64,000 nucleotides of DNA from Pseudomonadota bacterium (GCA_023442945.1 JAEZWW010000026.1:135626-199625), one strand, 5' to 3'. Shown: positions 40,847 through 49,795, counted from the stretch's first letter. Program-made: numbers and translations. The notes: a model not told the origin generated them from the letters alone.

Positions 40847-42259
40847 CTACTTCCCAATACAAAAGCGCGAAAAGATCACGCCCAGCAAATCGTCGGCCGT
40901 GAATTCGCCGGTGATCTCGCCCAACGCCAGTTGCGTCAGCCGCAGCTCTTCGGCCAGCAGGTCCAGCGCCGCACTCGGCGGCCTCAGGTGCGCCTTGGCC
41001 GCCTGCAGGTGCTCCCCCGCGCGCGCCAGCGCTTCCAGGTGGCGCTGTCGCGCGATGAAGATGCCGCCTTCCGCACCCGCTTGCCAGCCCGCCAGTTCCA
41101 GCAGGCGCTGGCGCAGTGTCTGCAAGCCTTCGCCCGTCTTGGCCGACAGGCCAATGCCATCGCCTGCCGGCAGCGCGCCCGGTACCGCGTCGTGCTTGTT
41201 CCATACGTGCAGCAGCGGCACGGCGCGCGGCAGCTGCGCGGCCATCTCGGCGGCGATGTGGCGGTCCTCGGCCTGGTAGGCCGGGTCTTGCAGGCGCGTC
41301 AAATCGTGCAGCAGCAGCACCGCGTCGGCCGACGCGATATGGGCCCAGGCGCGTTCGATGCCGATGCGCTCCACCTCGTCGTCGCTCTGGCGCAGGCCGG
41401 CCGTGTCCAGCACGTGCAGCGGCACACCTTCGATCTGGATGGTCTGCTGCACCACGTCGCGCGTGGTGCCGGCAATCGGCGTGACGATGGCCAGCTCGGC
41501 GCCCGCCAGCGCGTTCAGCAGCGAACTCTTGCCCGCGTTGGGCTGCCCGGCGATCACCACCTTGATGCCCTCGCGCAGCAACGCGCCCTGGCGTGCGCGC
41601 GCCTGCACGTCGGCCAACGTTTGCTGCAATTGTGATAGCTGACCGCGCACATCGTGGGCCGACAGCACGTCGATTTCTTCTTCAGGGAAGTCCAGCGTCG
41701 CCTCGATCAGCATGCGCAAGTGGATCAGCCCGTCGCGCAAGCCGTGGATGGCGCCGGAGAACTCGCCCGCCAGCGAGCGGCTGGCCGAGCGCGCCGCCGC
41801 TTCGGTGCTGGCGTCGATCAAATCCATCACCGCTTCGGCCTGCGCCAGGTCGAGCTTGTCGTTCAGGAAGGCACGTTCGGTGAACTCGCCCGGCCGCGCC
41901 AGGCGCAGGCGCGGCAGGTGTGGTTGGCCAGTGGTGGCATCCACTTCGGCCGCGGCTTCCAGGCAGCGCGCCAGCAGCAGTTGCAGCACGACGGGGCCGC
42001 CGTGCGCCTGCAGCTCCAGCACGTCCTCGCCGGTGTACGAATGCGGGGCGGGGAAGTGCAGGGCCAGCCCCTGGTCGATGGCGTCGCCCTGCGCGTCGCG
42101 CAGCGGGCCATAGGTCGCCACGCGCGGCGCCAGGTCGCGCCCGGTGAGGGCGCGCGCCAACGCCCGCACGTCAGGGCCGGACACGCGCACGATGCCCACC
42201 GCCCCGCGGCCCGGGGCGGTGGCGATGGCAACAATGGGGTCGGGGCGCGGCGGCTGCAT
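40847..42259 (-). CDS. mnmE: tRNA modification GTPase MnmE
   Basis: With MnmG it adds the carboxymethylaminomethyl group to wobble U34 of several tRNAs. It has 470 residues. The N-terminal formyl-THF-binding domain begins DPIVAIATAPGRGAVGIVRV. The G domain holds the P-loop GQPNAGKSSLLN and DTAGLRQSDDEVE, and the protein ends with the invariant CIGK. I chose the ATG at 42259, since the in-frame GTG at 42277 lies in the octamer repeat. In many relatives it lies next to yidC. Here two extra genes separate them, and fic follows directly. Confidence 0.95.
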   Translation of the reverse strand: MQPPRPDPIVAIATAPGRGAVGIVRVSGPDVRALARALTGRDLAPRVATYGPLRDAQGDAIDQGLALHFPAPHSYTGEDVLELQAHGGPVVLQLLLARCLEAAAEVDATTGQPHLPRLRLARPGEFTERAFLNDKLDLAQAEAVMDLIDASTEAAARSASRSLAGEFSGAIHGLRDGLIHLRMLIEATLDFPEEEIDVLSAHDVRGQLSQLQQTLADVQARARQGALLREGIKVVIAGQPNAGKSSLLNALAGAELAIVTPIAGTTRDVVQQTIQIEGVPLHVLDTAGLRQSDDEVERIGIERAWAHIASADAVLLLHDLTRLQDPAYQAEDRHIAAEMAAQLPRAVPLLHVWNKHDAVPGALPAGDGIGLSAKTGEGLQTLRQRLLELAGWQAGAEGGIFIARQRHLEALARAGEHLQAAKAHLRPPSAALDLLAEELRLTQLALGEITGEFTADDLLGVIFSRFCIGK

Positions 42260-42272
42260 GGCATGATTGTCC

Positions 42273-42312
42273 GTCACCCCGTCACCCCGTCACCCCGTCA
42301 CCCCGTCACCCC
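42273..42312. repeat. Perfect tandem repeat, five copies of an 8-base unit
   Basis: GTCACCCC is repeated five times without error between the divergent starts of mnmE (42259) and the amidohydrolase (42328). The unit length is not a multiple of three, and the copies lie where promoters or ribosome sites should be, so slippage would alter spacing. Confidence 0.9.
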
Positions 42313-42327
42313 GCCACGCGCCCCGCC

Positions 42328-43575
42328 ATGAGCCTGATCCTGCTGCACAACGTCCACCTGCTTGACGTGCGATCGGGCGAGTTGCGGCCGGGCAGCAGCG
42401 TGCTGGTCGACGGCGACACGATTCGGGAGGTGTCCGACCGCCCGATCACCGCTGGCAGCGCCCGCGCCATCGACGGCGGCGGCCGCACGTTGATGCCGGG
42501 GCTGATCGACTGCCACGTGCACGTCACCTTCTCGCAGACCCAACTGGCCCTGCTGGCCGACACCGCCAACACCGCGCTGGCCTTGCGCGCGCTGCCCATC
42601 CTGCGCCGCATGCTGCAGCGCGGCTTCACCACGGTGCGTGATGCGGGCGGCGCCGACCACGCGCTGAAGGCGGCCATCGACGACGGTATGGACGGCACGG
42701 TGACCGGCCCGCGCCTGTTCGTCAGCGGCCCGGCGCTCAGCCCCACGGGCGGCCACGGCGACTTTCGCCCGCGCAGCGACCGCTTGCAGCCGGTGGGCTG
42801 CGGCTGCCAGCGCCTGGCCAGCACGCGTGTGGTGGACGGCGTGGACAACGTGCGTCGCGCGGTGCGCGAGCTGCTGCAGATGGGCGCGGACCAGATCAAG
42901 ATCATGTCGTCGGGCGGCGTGGCGTCGCCCACCGACCCGGTCAACGCGCTGGGCTATTCGCTGGAGGAAACGCGCGCCATCGTCGACGAAGCCGCGGCGC
43001 GCCACACCTACGTGCTGGCCCACGCGTACACGCCCGAGGCGATCCGCCGCGCCGTGGAATGCGGCGTGCGCACCATCGAACACGGCAACCTGATCGACGC
43101 GCCCACCGCCGCGCTGATGGCCGCGCGCGGCGCCTACGCCGTGCCCACGCTGATCACCTACGAGGCGCTGGCGCGGGACGGCCAGCGCTTGGGCCTGGGC
43201 GCCGACAGCGTCGTCAAGATCGCGCTGGTGCGCGAGGCGGGGCTGCAATCGCTGCAGGTCTTGCGGGATGCGGGCGTGAAACTGGGTTTTGGCACCGACC
43301 TGCTGGGCGCGTCGCACAACTTGCAGAGCGAAGAATTCCTGATCCGCGCGCAGGTCCAGACACCGTTGGAGGTGCTGCAAAGCGCGACGCTGATCGGCGC
43401 CGAGATCCTGGGCCAGACCGGCCGCTTGGGTGAAATCGTGCCTGGCGCGCGCGCCGATCTGCTGCTGGTCGACGGCAACCCGTTGGCCGACCTGCGCTGC
43501 CTGACGGGCCAGGGCGAGCGCATCCCGCTGGTGATGCAGGGCGGCCAGCTGCGGGTGAACCGGCTGCAGGCCTGA
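42328..43575 (+). CDS. amidohydrolase-family metal-dependent hydrolase
   Basis: A 415-residue amidohydrolase of the imidazolonepropionase/prolidase-like group. Metal ligands are visible as H63 and H65 in DCHVHV, a probable carbamylated Lys in DQIKIMSSGG, His residues in LAHAYTPEA and TIEHGN, and Asp in LGFGTDLLG. The cytoplasmic TIM-barrel enzyme probably hydrolyses a dipeptide or cyclic amide; the substrate cannot be read. It sits beside a peptide-type binding protein (43658-45244), which may import a related substrate, and ends with a good terminator. Confidence 0.87.
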   Translation: MSLILLHNVHLLDVRSGELRPGSSVLVDGDTIREVSDRPITAGSARAIDGGGRTLMPGLIDCHVHVTFSQTQLALLADTANTALALRALPILRRMLQRGFTTVRDAGGADHALKAAIDDGMDGTVTGPRLFVSGPALSPTGGHGDFRPRSDRLQPVGCGCQRLASTRVVDGVDNVRRAVRELLQMGADQIKIMSSGGVASPTDPVNALGYSLEETRAIVDEAAARHTYVLAHAYTPEAIRRAVECGVRTIEHGNLIDAPTAALMAARGAYAVPTLITYEALARDGQRLGLGADSVVKIALVREAGLQSLQVLRDAGVKLGFGTDLLGASHNLQSEEFLIRAQVQTPLEVLQSATLIGAEILGQTGRLGEIVPGARADLLLVDGNPLADLRCLTGQGERIPLVMQGGQLRVNRLQA

Positions 43576-43580
43576 AACGA

Positions 43581-43610
43581 AAATCCCCGGCGCTCTGACC
43601 GGGGCCTTTT
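43581..43610 (+). terminator. Terminator of the amidohydrolase gene
   Basis: CCCCGG (43585) and CCGGGG (43599) pair around an 8-base loop, followed by CCTTTT, six bases after the stop codon. Confidence 0.75.
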
Positions 43611-43612
43611 AA

Positions 43613-43670
43613 GTGAAATGCGCCTCTGGCCCTAGAGCCAATTGCGCAAGCAGCTATTTATTTGATAGTG
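43613..43670 (+). repeat. Dispersed ~60-bp repeat, copy R10
   Basis: CGCCTCTGGCCCTAGAGCCA at 43621 and ATTGCGCAAGCAGCTATTTA at 43641. Its right end supplies the stop codon TAA and the last codons of the binding-protein gene on the opposite strand. Confidence 0.9.
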
Positions 43671-45244
43671 GTCCAGGTGGGCATTGGGCGGTCGTCCGCG
43701 CGGTGCACCGTGGTCACGTTCTTGCGCATGGCCCAGGGGCGGATCTGGTCGTGCAGCGGCAGGTAGTTGTAGTCGTCCTTCACGATCTGCAGCGCTTCGT
43801 GGATCATGTCGTCGCGCTTCTTGGGGTCCATCTCGGTCTTGATGTTGTTGATCAAGAGGTCGACCTTCGGGTTGCTCATGCGGCCGCAGTTGAAGTTGCC
43901 GGCCGCGCCGCCCTTCGGATCGACGCTGCTGATCAGCGAATCGAGCGAGTAAAGAGCGTCGAACGTGGCCACGCCCCAGCCCAGCATGTAGGCGCTGACG
44001 TCCCACTTCTGGATCTTGGCGCTGTGGATCGCCATCGGGTTGGTCTGCAGCTTGGTCTTGACGCCGATGCGCGTCCACATCGCGGTGACGGCTTGGCAGA
44101 TCGCCTCGTCGTTGACGTAGCGGTCGTTCGGGCAGTCCAGCGTCAGCTCAAAGCCGTTCGGGTAGCCAGCGTCGGCCAGCAGCTTCTTGGCGGCGTTCAC
44201 GTCGTATTTGGACGCGCGCGCGCCCAGGGCCGGGGTCCAGCCGTGCACCATCGGTGCGATCATCGTGCCGGTGGGCTTGCCCAGGCCGCGCATGACGTTC
44301 TTCTCGATCGTGGCCATGTCCACCGCCTGGTACAGCGCCTGGCGCACGCGTTTGTCCTTGAGCGGGTTCTTGCCTTTGACGTTGGAGCCCATCAACTCGT
44401 CGCGGAACTGATCGAAGCCCAGGAAGATGGTGCGGTTCTCGGCGCCTTCAATGACGCGGACGTTGGGGTCGCGCTTGGTGCGCTCCAGATCCTGCACAGG
44501 TGGGTCGACGACCATGTCGACCTGGCCAGAGATCAGCGCGGCCGAGCGGGTGGCGGCCGACTTGATGGGCGTGAAGACCACCTCGTCGATGTTGCCCTTG
44601 GGCTTGTCCCACCAGTTGGGGTTTTTCTTCAGCGTGGTTTTGGTGTCCGGTTGCCAGCCCACCAGCATGAAGGGGCCCGTGCCGTTGGCGTTGCGGGCGG
44701 CGAAGTTTTCTTCCTTGGCCTTGTAGTCCTGCGCCTTGGTGGCGTTGTTCTTCTCGGCCCAGGCCTTGTTCATGATGCGCGCTTCGACCAGTTCGCGCAG
44801 CACCACGGGGCTCGGGCCCTTGAGGATCACGTCGACGGTCGAATCGTCGACTTTTTTGACCTCTTTCACGCTTTGGGTGGACGAGGTGAGGTTGGACGGC
44901 GGCGTCATCACGCGGGTGAGCGAGAACACCACGTCGTCGGCCGTGAAGGGCGCGCCGTCGTGAAATTTGACGCCTTTGCGCAACTCGAAGCGCAGCTGCG
45001 TGGGCGACACGAAAGTCCACTTGGTGGCCAGCGAGGGCACGATCTGGAACTTCTCGTCGTAACGGACCAGGCTCTCATAGACCATCTGCTGGTAGGCCAG
45101 GGTGGTCTGGTGGTTCTGGCCGGCCGGGTCGAACGTCAGGATGTCGTTGGCACCGGCGATGCGCAAGGTGGCGGCCTGGGTCAACCCCACGGCGGCCAGC
45201 GCGGCCAGCGCGACCGCACCGCGGACAAAAAGAGAACGTGCCAT
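43658..45244 (-). CDS. ABC transporter substrate-binding protein, peptide/opine (DppA-like) family
   Basis: Periplasmic binding protein of 528 residues. A signal peptide (ARSLFVRGAVALAALAAVGL then TQAA) is followed by the family 5 fold: DILTFDPAGQNHQT, ESLVRYDEKFQIVPSLATKW, and the family-5 signature region LRKGVKFHDGAPFTADDVVF. It probably binds peptides or similar nitrogen compounds. No permease or ATPase genes are adjacent, so it must work with a transporter encoded elsewhere. The upstream frame to 45337 is not needed. The leader has a hairpin GGGTGGT/ACCACCC (45300-45327), and the gene ends in repeat R10. Confidence 0.9.
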   Translation of the reverse strand: MARSLFVRGAVALAALAAVGLTQAATLRIAGANDILTFDPAGQNHQTTLAYQQMVYESLVRYDEKFQIVPSLATKWTFVSPTQLRFELRKGVKFHDGAPFTADDVVFSLTRVMTPPSNLTSSTQSVKEVKKVDDSTVDVILKGPSPVVLRELVEARIMNKAWAEKNNATKAQDYKAKEENFAARNANGTGPFMLVGWQPDTKTTLKKNPNWWDKPKGNIDEVVFTPIKSAATRSAALISGQVDMVVDPPVQDLERTKRDPNVRVIEGAENRTIFLGFDQFRDELMGSNVKGKNPLKDKRVRQALYQAVDMATIEKNVMRGLGKPTGTMIAPMVHGWTPALGARASKYDVNAAKKLLADAGYPNGFELTLDCPNDRYVNDEAICQAVTAMWTRIGVKTKLQTNPMAIHSAKIQKWDVSAYMLGWGVATFDALYSLDSLISSVDPKGGAAGNFNCGRMSNPKVDLLINNIKTEMDPKKRDDMIHEALQIVKDDYNYLPLHDQIRPWAMRKNVTTVHRADDRPMPTWTTIK

Positions 45245-45336
45245 AGGAAAAACCTTTCCGGACGGAATGTTGAAACCGGCAATCCTACAAAGAAACGCCG
45301 GGTGGTCGACCCGTGTTTCTACCACCCGTCCAGACA

Positions 45337-45372
45337 TAAAAAAGCCGCACCGGGCAAGACCGGTGCGGCTTT
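45337..45372 (-). terminator. Terminator of the yidC operon
   Basis: On the minus strand AGCCGCACCGG pairs with CCGGTGCGGCT around a 6-base loop and is followed by a T-run. It lies 20 bases past the yidC stop and ends the rpmH-rnpA-yidD-yidC transcript. Confidence 0.92.
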
Positions 45373-45391
45373 GGGTCAGCGGTCTGGCGAC

Positions 45392-47095
45392 CTACTTGAA
45401 CTTGGGCAGGTTGAACTGCGGCGGCACCCCCATGCGGGTGTTGATCAGCCACTGCTGCGCGATGGTCAGGATGTTGTTCGTGATCCAGTACAGCACCAGG
45501 CCGGCCGGGAAGAAGAAGAACATCACGCTGAAGATCAGGGGCATGAACCACATCAGCTTGGCCTGCATCGGGTCGGGCGGCGCCGGGTTCAGCGCCGTTT
45601 GCAGCAGCGTGGTCAGCGTCATGATGATCGGCAGGATGAAGTACGGGTCACGCACCGACAAGTCCTTGATCCACAGGATCCAGGGCGCACCGCGCATTTC
45701 AACCGACGACAACAGCACCCAGTACAGCGCGATGAACACAGGGATCTGGATGATGATCGGCAGACAGCCGCCCATCGGGTTGACCTTTTCCTCACGGTAG
45801 ATGCGCATCATCTCCATCTGCATCTGCTGCGGGTTGTCCTTGTAGCGCTCACGCAGCTCCATCACTTTGGGGTTGATGGCCTTCATCTTGGCCATCGACG
45901 AGTAGGCTTTGGCGTTGAACCAGTAGAAGGCGATCTTCAGTAGCACCACCAGGGCCACGATCGACCAACCCCAGTTGCCGATGAAGCCGTGCAGCTTGTC
46001 GAGCAGCCAGTACAGCGGCTTGGACAGGATCGTGAAGAAACCGTAGTCCTTGACCAGCTCCAGGCCGGGGGCGATGCCTTCCAGCATCTTTTCTTCCTGC
46101 GGGCCGACAAAGAGGCGGCTGTCGGTCGTGCCGGTCTGGCCGGGGGCGACGGCGCCGACGGGCGTGATCAAGCCGGCGGCGTAGAGGTTGTCACCCACCT
46201 TGCGGGCGAAGTTCTCATGGTTCTTGCCAGTTGTGGGCAGCCAAGCGCTGGCGAAGTAGTGCTGCACCATGGCGACCCAGCCGTCTGGCGACTGGGTGAC
46301 GAATTCCGCCTTGCCCTTTTCGATATCGGTGAAAGCCACCTTCTGGAACTTCTTGGCGTCGGTGTAGAACGCCGGGCCGGTGAAGGTGGAATAGAACGAG
46401 GATTCGCCCGGCGCCTTGTTGCCATCGCGTACCAGTTGCAGGTACAGCTGCGGGTTGACGGGCTGGCCGCTGTCGTTGACCACCTCGTGGTGGACATCGA
46501 TCACGTAGGAGCCGCGCTTGAGCGTGTAGGTCTTGGTCAGGCGCACGCCGCCCACGTCGGCAGACGCGAAGCGCAGCACCAGGTCGTTGGTGCCGTCCTT
46601 CAGCGCGCGGTCGCCGGTGAAGGTCATCGGCGTCTTGTGGGTCGGGAAATTGCCGCCGATCAGGCCGGTTTGCGCCTGGTAAACCCGGTTGGCGCTGGTG
46701 TCGAGCAGCACGAAGGGCGCGCCCTGCTGGTCTTGCTCGGGGAACTTGAGGAACTCGCTTTTGATGAGCGTGCCACCTTCGGTGTCGAAGGTGAGCTTGA
46801 GCACGTCGGTGGTGATTTCCACGCGCTCTCGCGGCGTGGCGGCGGCCGCTGTTGCGGGGACACCGGTTGGCGGCGTCGTGCCTGTTGCCGAGGCCTGTGC
46901 GCTGGGCAGCGCTGATGGTGCCGAGCCTGCGGCCAGCGCGGCCGACGCCGGGGCGCTGGCCCCGCTGGCGGCCGTGGTCGCGCTGCCGGGGAAGAAGGTG
47001 GGCTTTTTGCCGTTGTGAACCTGCCACTGATCCCACAGCATGACCAGGGAAAAGGCAAAGATCACCCAAAGGATCGTGCGGCGAATATCGTTCAT
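45392..47095 (-). CDS. yidC: membrane protein insertase YidC
   Basis: Inserts proteins into the inner membrane, alone or with SecYEG. It has 567 residues, matching proteobacterial YidC. The N-terminal helix IRRTILWVIFAFSLVMLWDQ is followed by an Ala-rich linker and the large periplasmic beta domain (TETD-type, YVIDVHHEVVNDSG). The C-terminal 200 residues hold the conserved insertase helices, including WGWSIVALVVLLKIAFYWFN with the cavity Lys/Arg region and GGCLPIIIQIPVFIALYWVL. The ATG overlaps the yidD stop in an ATGA. Confidence 0.96.
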   Translation of the reverse strand: MNDIRRTILWVIFAFSLVMLWDQWQVHNGKKPTFFPGSATTAASGASAPASAALAAGSAPSALPSAQASATGTTPPTGVPATAAAATPRERVEITTDVLKLTFDTEGGTLIKSEFLKFPEQDQQGAPFVLLDTSANRVYQAQTGLIGGNFPTHKTPMTFTGDRALKDGTNDLVLRFASADVGGVRLTKTYTLKRGSYVIDVHHEVVNDSGQPVNPQLYLQLVRDGNKAPGESSFYSTFTGPAFYTDAKKFQKVAFTDIEKGKAEFVTQSPDGWVAMVQHYFASAWLPTTGKNHENFARKVGDNLYAAGLITPVGAVAPGQTGTTDSRLFVGPQEEKMLEGIAPGLELVKDYGFFTILSKPLYWLLDKLHGFIGNWGWSIVALVVLLKIAFYWFNAKAYSSMAKMKAINPKVMELRERYKDNPQQMQMEMMRIYREEKVNPMGGCLPIIIQIPVFIALYWVLLSSVEMRGAPWILWIKDLSVRDPYFILPIIMTLTTLLQTALNPAPPDPMQAKLMWFMPLIFSVMFFFFPAGLVLYWITNNILTIAQQWLINTRMGVPPQFNLPKFK

Positions 47096-47376
47096 GAGGA
47101 CTGGCGGGGAGAAGACGGCTTTGCGTCCCGGCTGGCCAGCAGCCCGGTGAAAAGCTTGGGAGGGGTGTCGGGCACTGGGTCACAGCCGCCCTGGCACCAG
47201 GGCTGGCAGCGTGCCAGTCGCCGCAGGGTCAGGTAGCTGCCGGCCAGGCTGCCGTGGCGCTCGAGGGCACCGATCGTGTACACCGAGCAGGTAGGTTCAA
47301 ACCGGCACGACGCGCCCAGCCACGGCGACAGCAGCAGCCGGTAGCCTTTGACGAGGGCGATCAGCGCGGCGCGCAT
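47092..47376 (-). CDS. yidD: membrane protein insertion efficiency factor YidD
   Basis: Small YidC partner of 94 residues. The signature block GYRLLLSPWLGASCRFEPTC followed by SVYTIGALERHG is a complete match, with the conserved cysteines. It overlaps rnpA by 16 bases and yidC by 4, so all three are translated as one unit. Confidence 0.95.
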   Translation of the reverse strand: MRAALIALVKGYRLLLSPWLGASCRFEPTCSVYTIGALERHGSLAGSYLTLRRLARCQPWCQGGCDPVPDTPPKLFTGLLASRDAKPSSPRQSS

Positions 47377-47771
47377 GAAGGCTGAATCCGCTGAAACAAC
47401 TGGAGCAATTCGGCGCGAACCGCGTGGCGCAGCGCTTCAGAGCGGGCGCTCGGAAACTGGGCCGGCGAATACGCTGCTCGCAACCGGATCAGATAGGCCT
47501 GATCGGTCAAGGGCGGATCCAACTGCTCGCCCAAGGCGTAGATCTGGCGACGAATGGCGTTGCGTGTGACCGCGCGGCGAGCACAGCGCTTGGGCGTCAT
47601 GGCACCCAACCACGCGGGCCCAGCCGGCAGAAAGACGGAGGCGGGCACGGCGCCCTCAGCGACCTCGGGCGAGGTCGCTTTCAACCGGTGCAGCGCGAAA
47701 TGGGCTGTTCGGGCCACGGGCGGCGTGCGCAGCAGGGCCTGAAACTGGGCGCGGGTACGCAAACGCCGCAT
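47361..47771 (-). CDS. rnpA: ribonuclease P protein component
   Basis: Protein subunit that helps the RNase P RNA cut tRNA 5' leaders. It has 136 residues. The basic RNR-like motif is seen as RRAVTRNAIRRQIYAL, preceded by FLPAGPAWLGAMTPKRCAR. Position between rpmH and yidD is the standard order. The start ATG at 47771 gives a normal N-terminus (RRLRTRAQFQALL). Confidence 0.93.
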   Translation of the reverse strand: MRRLRTRAQFQALLRTPPVARTAHFALHRLKATSPEVAEGAVPASVFLPAGPAWLGAMTPKRCARRAVTRNAIRRQIYALGEQLDPPLTDQAYLIRLRAAYSPAQFPSARSEALRHAVRAELLQLFQRIQPSCAPR

Positions 47772-47841
47772 GAACCAGCTCCGGCCTGGCTATCCGAACC
47801 GTGGCGCGCCGAGGGGCGAGGGAACGCGAAAGCGTCCGCTG

Positions 47842-47976
47842 TCAGACGGCCAGGCGCTTGCGGCCCTTGGCGCGGCGCGCATTGATGACGGCGCGGCCAC
47901 CGCGCGTCTTCATGCGGACCAGGAAGCCGTGCGTGCGGGCGCGGCGCGTCTTGGAAGGTTGGTAAGTGCGTTTCAT
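47842..47976 (-). CDS. rpmH: 50S ribosomal protein L34
   Basis: A 44-residue L34. It begins MKRTYQPSKTRRARTHGFLV and is followed by RMKTRGGRAVINARRAKGRK, essentially the universal sequence. It is first in the minus-strand rpmH-rnpA-yidD-yidC cluster and divergent from dnaA. Confidence 0.98.
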   Translation of the reverse strand: MKRTYQPSKTRRARTHGFLVRMKTRGGRAVINARRAKGRKRLAV

Positions 47977-48300
47977 GACAAGTCGTCCTTGAATTCGATG
48001 GGCTTGAATGTTTGGGCGGCCGACTTGCGCGCCCGGCATCCCTTGGCGTGGCGAGCGAAAACGCTGCCTAGCGCGCGCAGCATCGGCCTGAACCGACGGC
48101 GCCACCGTGAACGCACACAGGGGAACCCCGCATTATCGCAGAGTTTGCGCGCGGCGCCAATGGCTGCAAGAGGTTGGCGCACGCCCGACCGGGTGGGCGA
48201 GGCGTTGCGATGCGGGATCGGGTATGTGGAAAACCCTCATTTGTGAGATAATTGAAGGTTGCAGAATATCGAATTATCCACAGCTTTCGGGCGCCCCTCC
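47977..48300. other. rpmH-dnaA intergenic region, candidate replication origin
   Basis: A 324-base divergent gap. It contains a perfect DnaA box TTATCCACA at 48274-48282 in the dnaA leader and a second, reverse-strand box (TGTGGAAAA, 48225-48233). A near match TTGTGAGATAA follows at 48241. Genes diverge from here on both sides (rpmH leftward, dnaA-dnaN-gyrB rightward), the classic origin layout. Two boxes are few for a full origin, so this may be mainly the self-regulated dnaA promoter. Confidence 0.6.
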
Positions 48301-49731
48301 ATGCAAGAAAGATCGCCCGCAGCGGCTGCCAGTGATGCGGCGCCTTCTCTCTGGTCGGCCTGCCAGGACGTTCTGGCGCAAGAGCTGCCGGAGCAGCAGT
48401 TCAACACCTGGATCAAGCCGCTGACGGCCCAATTCGCGCCCGACGACGCGCGCTTGACCTTGTTTATCGCCAACCGCTTCAAGCTGGACTGGGTGCGCGC
48501 GCAGTACGCTAGCCGTATCGCCGCCGTTCTGGAGCGCCTGCACGACCGCCCTGTTCGAGTTGAGTTAGCGCTTGCTCCTCGTTTGAATTCGATAAAGCAA
48601 GGATCTGATTCGCCATCAGCGCCAGAGGTGGATGCTGTTGCCTCGACGCCGGAAGCGGTCGATCGGGGCGCTGAGGCCGAGGCCGCTGAAGCGCAGCAAG
48701 CCCATGCGCAGCGCCACCGCTTGAACACGGCCCTGACTTTTGACACCCTGGTCGAGGGCTCCGCCAACCGCATGGCGCGTGCTGCTGCGCTGCATGTGGC
48801 GGGGGCGCCGGGTCGGCTTTACAACCCGCTTTTCATCTACGGTGGTGTGGGCTTGGGCAAGACACACCTGATGCACGCGGTGGGCAACCAGTTGCTCGCC
48901 GTCAAGCCAGATGCGAAAGTTCTCTACATCCACGCAGAACAGTTTGTTTCCGATGTGGTCAAGGCCTACCAGCGCAAGACCTTCGACGAATTCAAGAACC
49001 GCTACCACTCGCTGGACTTGCTGCTGATCGACGACGTGCAGTTCTTCGCCAACAAGGACCGGACGCAAGAAGAATTCTTCAACGCTTTCGAGGCGCTGTT
49101 GGCCAAAAAGAGCCACATCGTCATGACCAGCGACACCTACCCCAAGGGGCTGGCGGACATCCATGAGCGGCTGGTGTCGCGCTTCGATTCGGGCCTGACC
49201 GTGGCACTGGAGCCGCCCGAGCTGGAAATGCGCGTGGCCATTCTGATCAACAAGGCGGCCGGCGAAGGCGCCGACATGCCGGAAGAGGTCGCGTTCTTTG
49301 TTGCCAAGAACGTGCGCTCGAACGTGCGCGAACTGGAAGGCGCGTTGCGCAAGATCCTGGCCTATTCGCGCTTCAACCAGAAGGAAATCTCCATCCCGCT
49401 GGCGCGTGAAGCGCTGCGCGATCTGCTGTCGATCCAGAACCGCCAGATCAGCGTGGAGAACATCCAGAAAACCGTGGCCGACTACTACAAGATCAAGGTG
49501 TCGGACATGTACAGCAAGAAGCGCCCGGCCTCGATCGTGCGACCGCGCCAGATTGCGATGTACTTGGCCAAAGAGTTGACGCATAAAAGCTTGCCTGAAA
49601 TCGGCGAGCTGTTCGGGGGGCGCGACCACACCACCGTGCTGCACGCGGTGCGCAAGATCGCGGCCGAACGCCAGCAGCTGACCGAACTGAACCAGCAACT
49701 CCACGTGCTGGAGCAGACGCTGAAAGGCTGA
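48301..49731 (+). CDS. dnaA: chromosomal replication initiator DnaA
   Basis: AAA+ ATPase that opens the origin and also represses its own gene. It has 476 residues. Domain I starts LWSACQDVLAQELPEQQFNT. A variable linker runs from about 95 to 140, Walker A GGVGLGKTHLMHA is near residue 181, Walker B is LLLIDDVQFF, and the C-terminal DNA-binding domain has HKSLPEIGELFGGRDHTTVL. I chose the ATG at 48301; the TTG at 48259 would put the DnaA box inside the coding region. Confidence 0.98.
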   Translation: MQERSPAAAASDAAPSLWSACQDVLAQELPEQQFNTWIKPLTAQFAPDDARLTLFIANRFKLDWVRAQYASRIAAVLERLHDRPVRVELALAPRLNSIKQGSDSPSAPEVDAVASTPEAVDRGAEAEAAEAQQAHAQRHRLNTALTFDTLVEGSANRMARAAALHVAGAPGRLYNPLFIYGGVGLGKTHLMHAVGNQLLAVKPDAKVLYIHAEQFVSDVVKAYQRKTFDEFKNRYHSLDLLLIDDVQFFANKDRTQEEFFNAFEALLAKKSHIVMTSDTYPKGLADIHERLVSRFDSGLTVALEPPELEMRVAILINKAAGEGADMPEEVAFFVAKNVRSNVRELEGALRKILAYSRFNQKEISIPLAREALRDLLSIQNRQISVENIQKTVADYYKIKVSDMYSKKRPASIVRPRQIAMYLAKELTHKSLPEIGELFGGRDHTTVLHAVRKIAAERQQLTELNQQLHVLEQTLKG

Positions 49732-49765
49732 AAAGAGCTGACACAAAAACGGCGACAATACGGGG

Positions 49766-49795
49766 TTGACATTCGCGCACGCGCGCGCGTGATAC
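49766..49795 (+). promoter_or_regulatory. Probable promoter before dnaN
   Basis: TTGACA at 49766 and TGATAC at 49790 with an 18-base spacer made of CG repeats. It lies between dnaA and dnaN and would give dnaN a transcript of its own besides read-through from dnaA. Confidence 0.5.

Noticed and set aside
41628..41656. GTGATAGCTGACCGCGCAC inside mnmE as another repeat copy
   Set aside because: Only a short match to the core, and the protein there (GQLSQLQQTLAD) is ordinary MnmE helical sequence.
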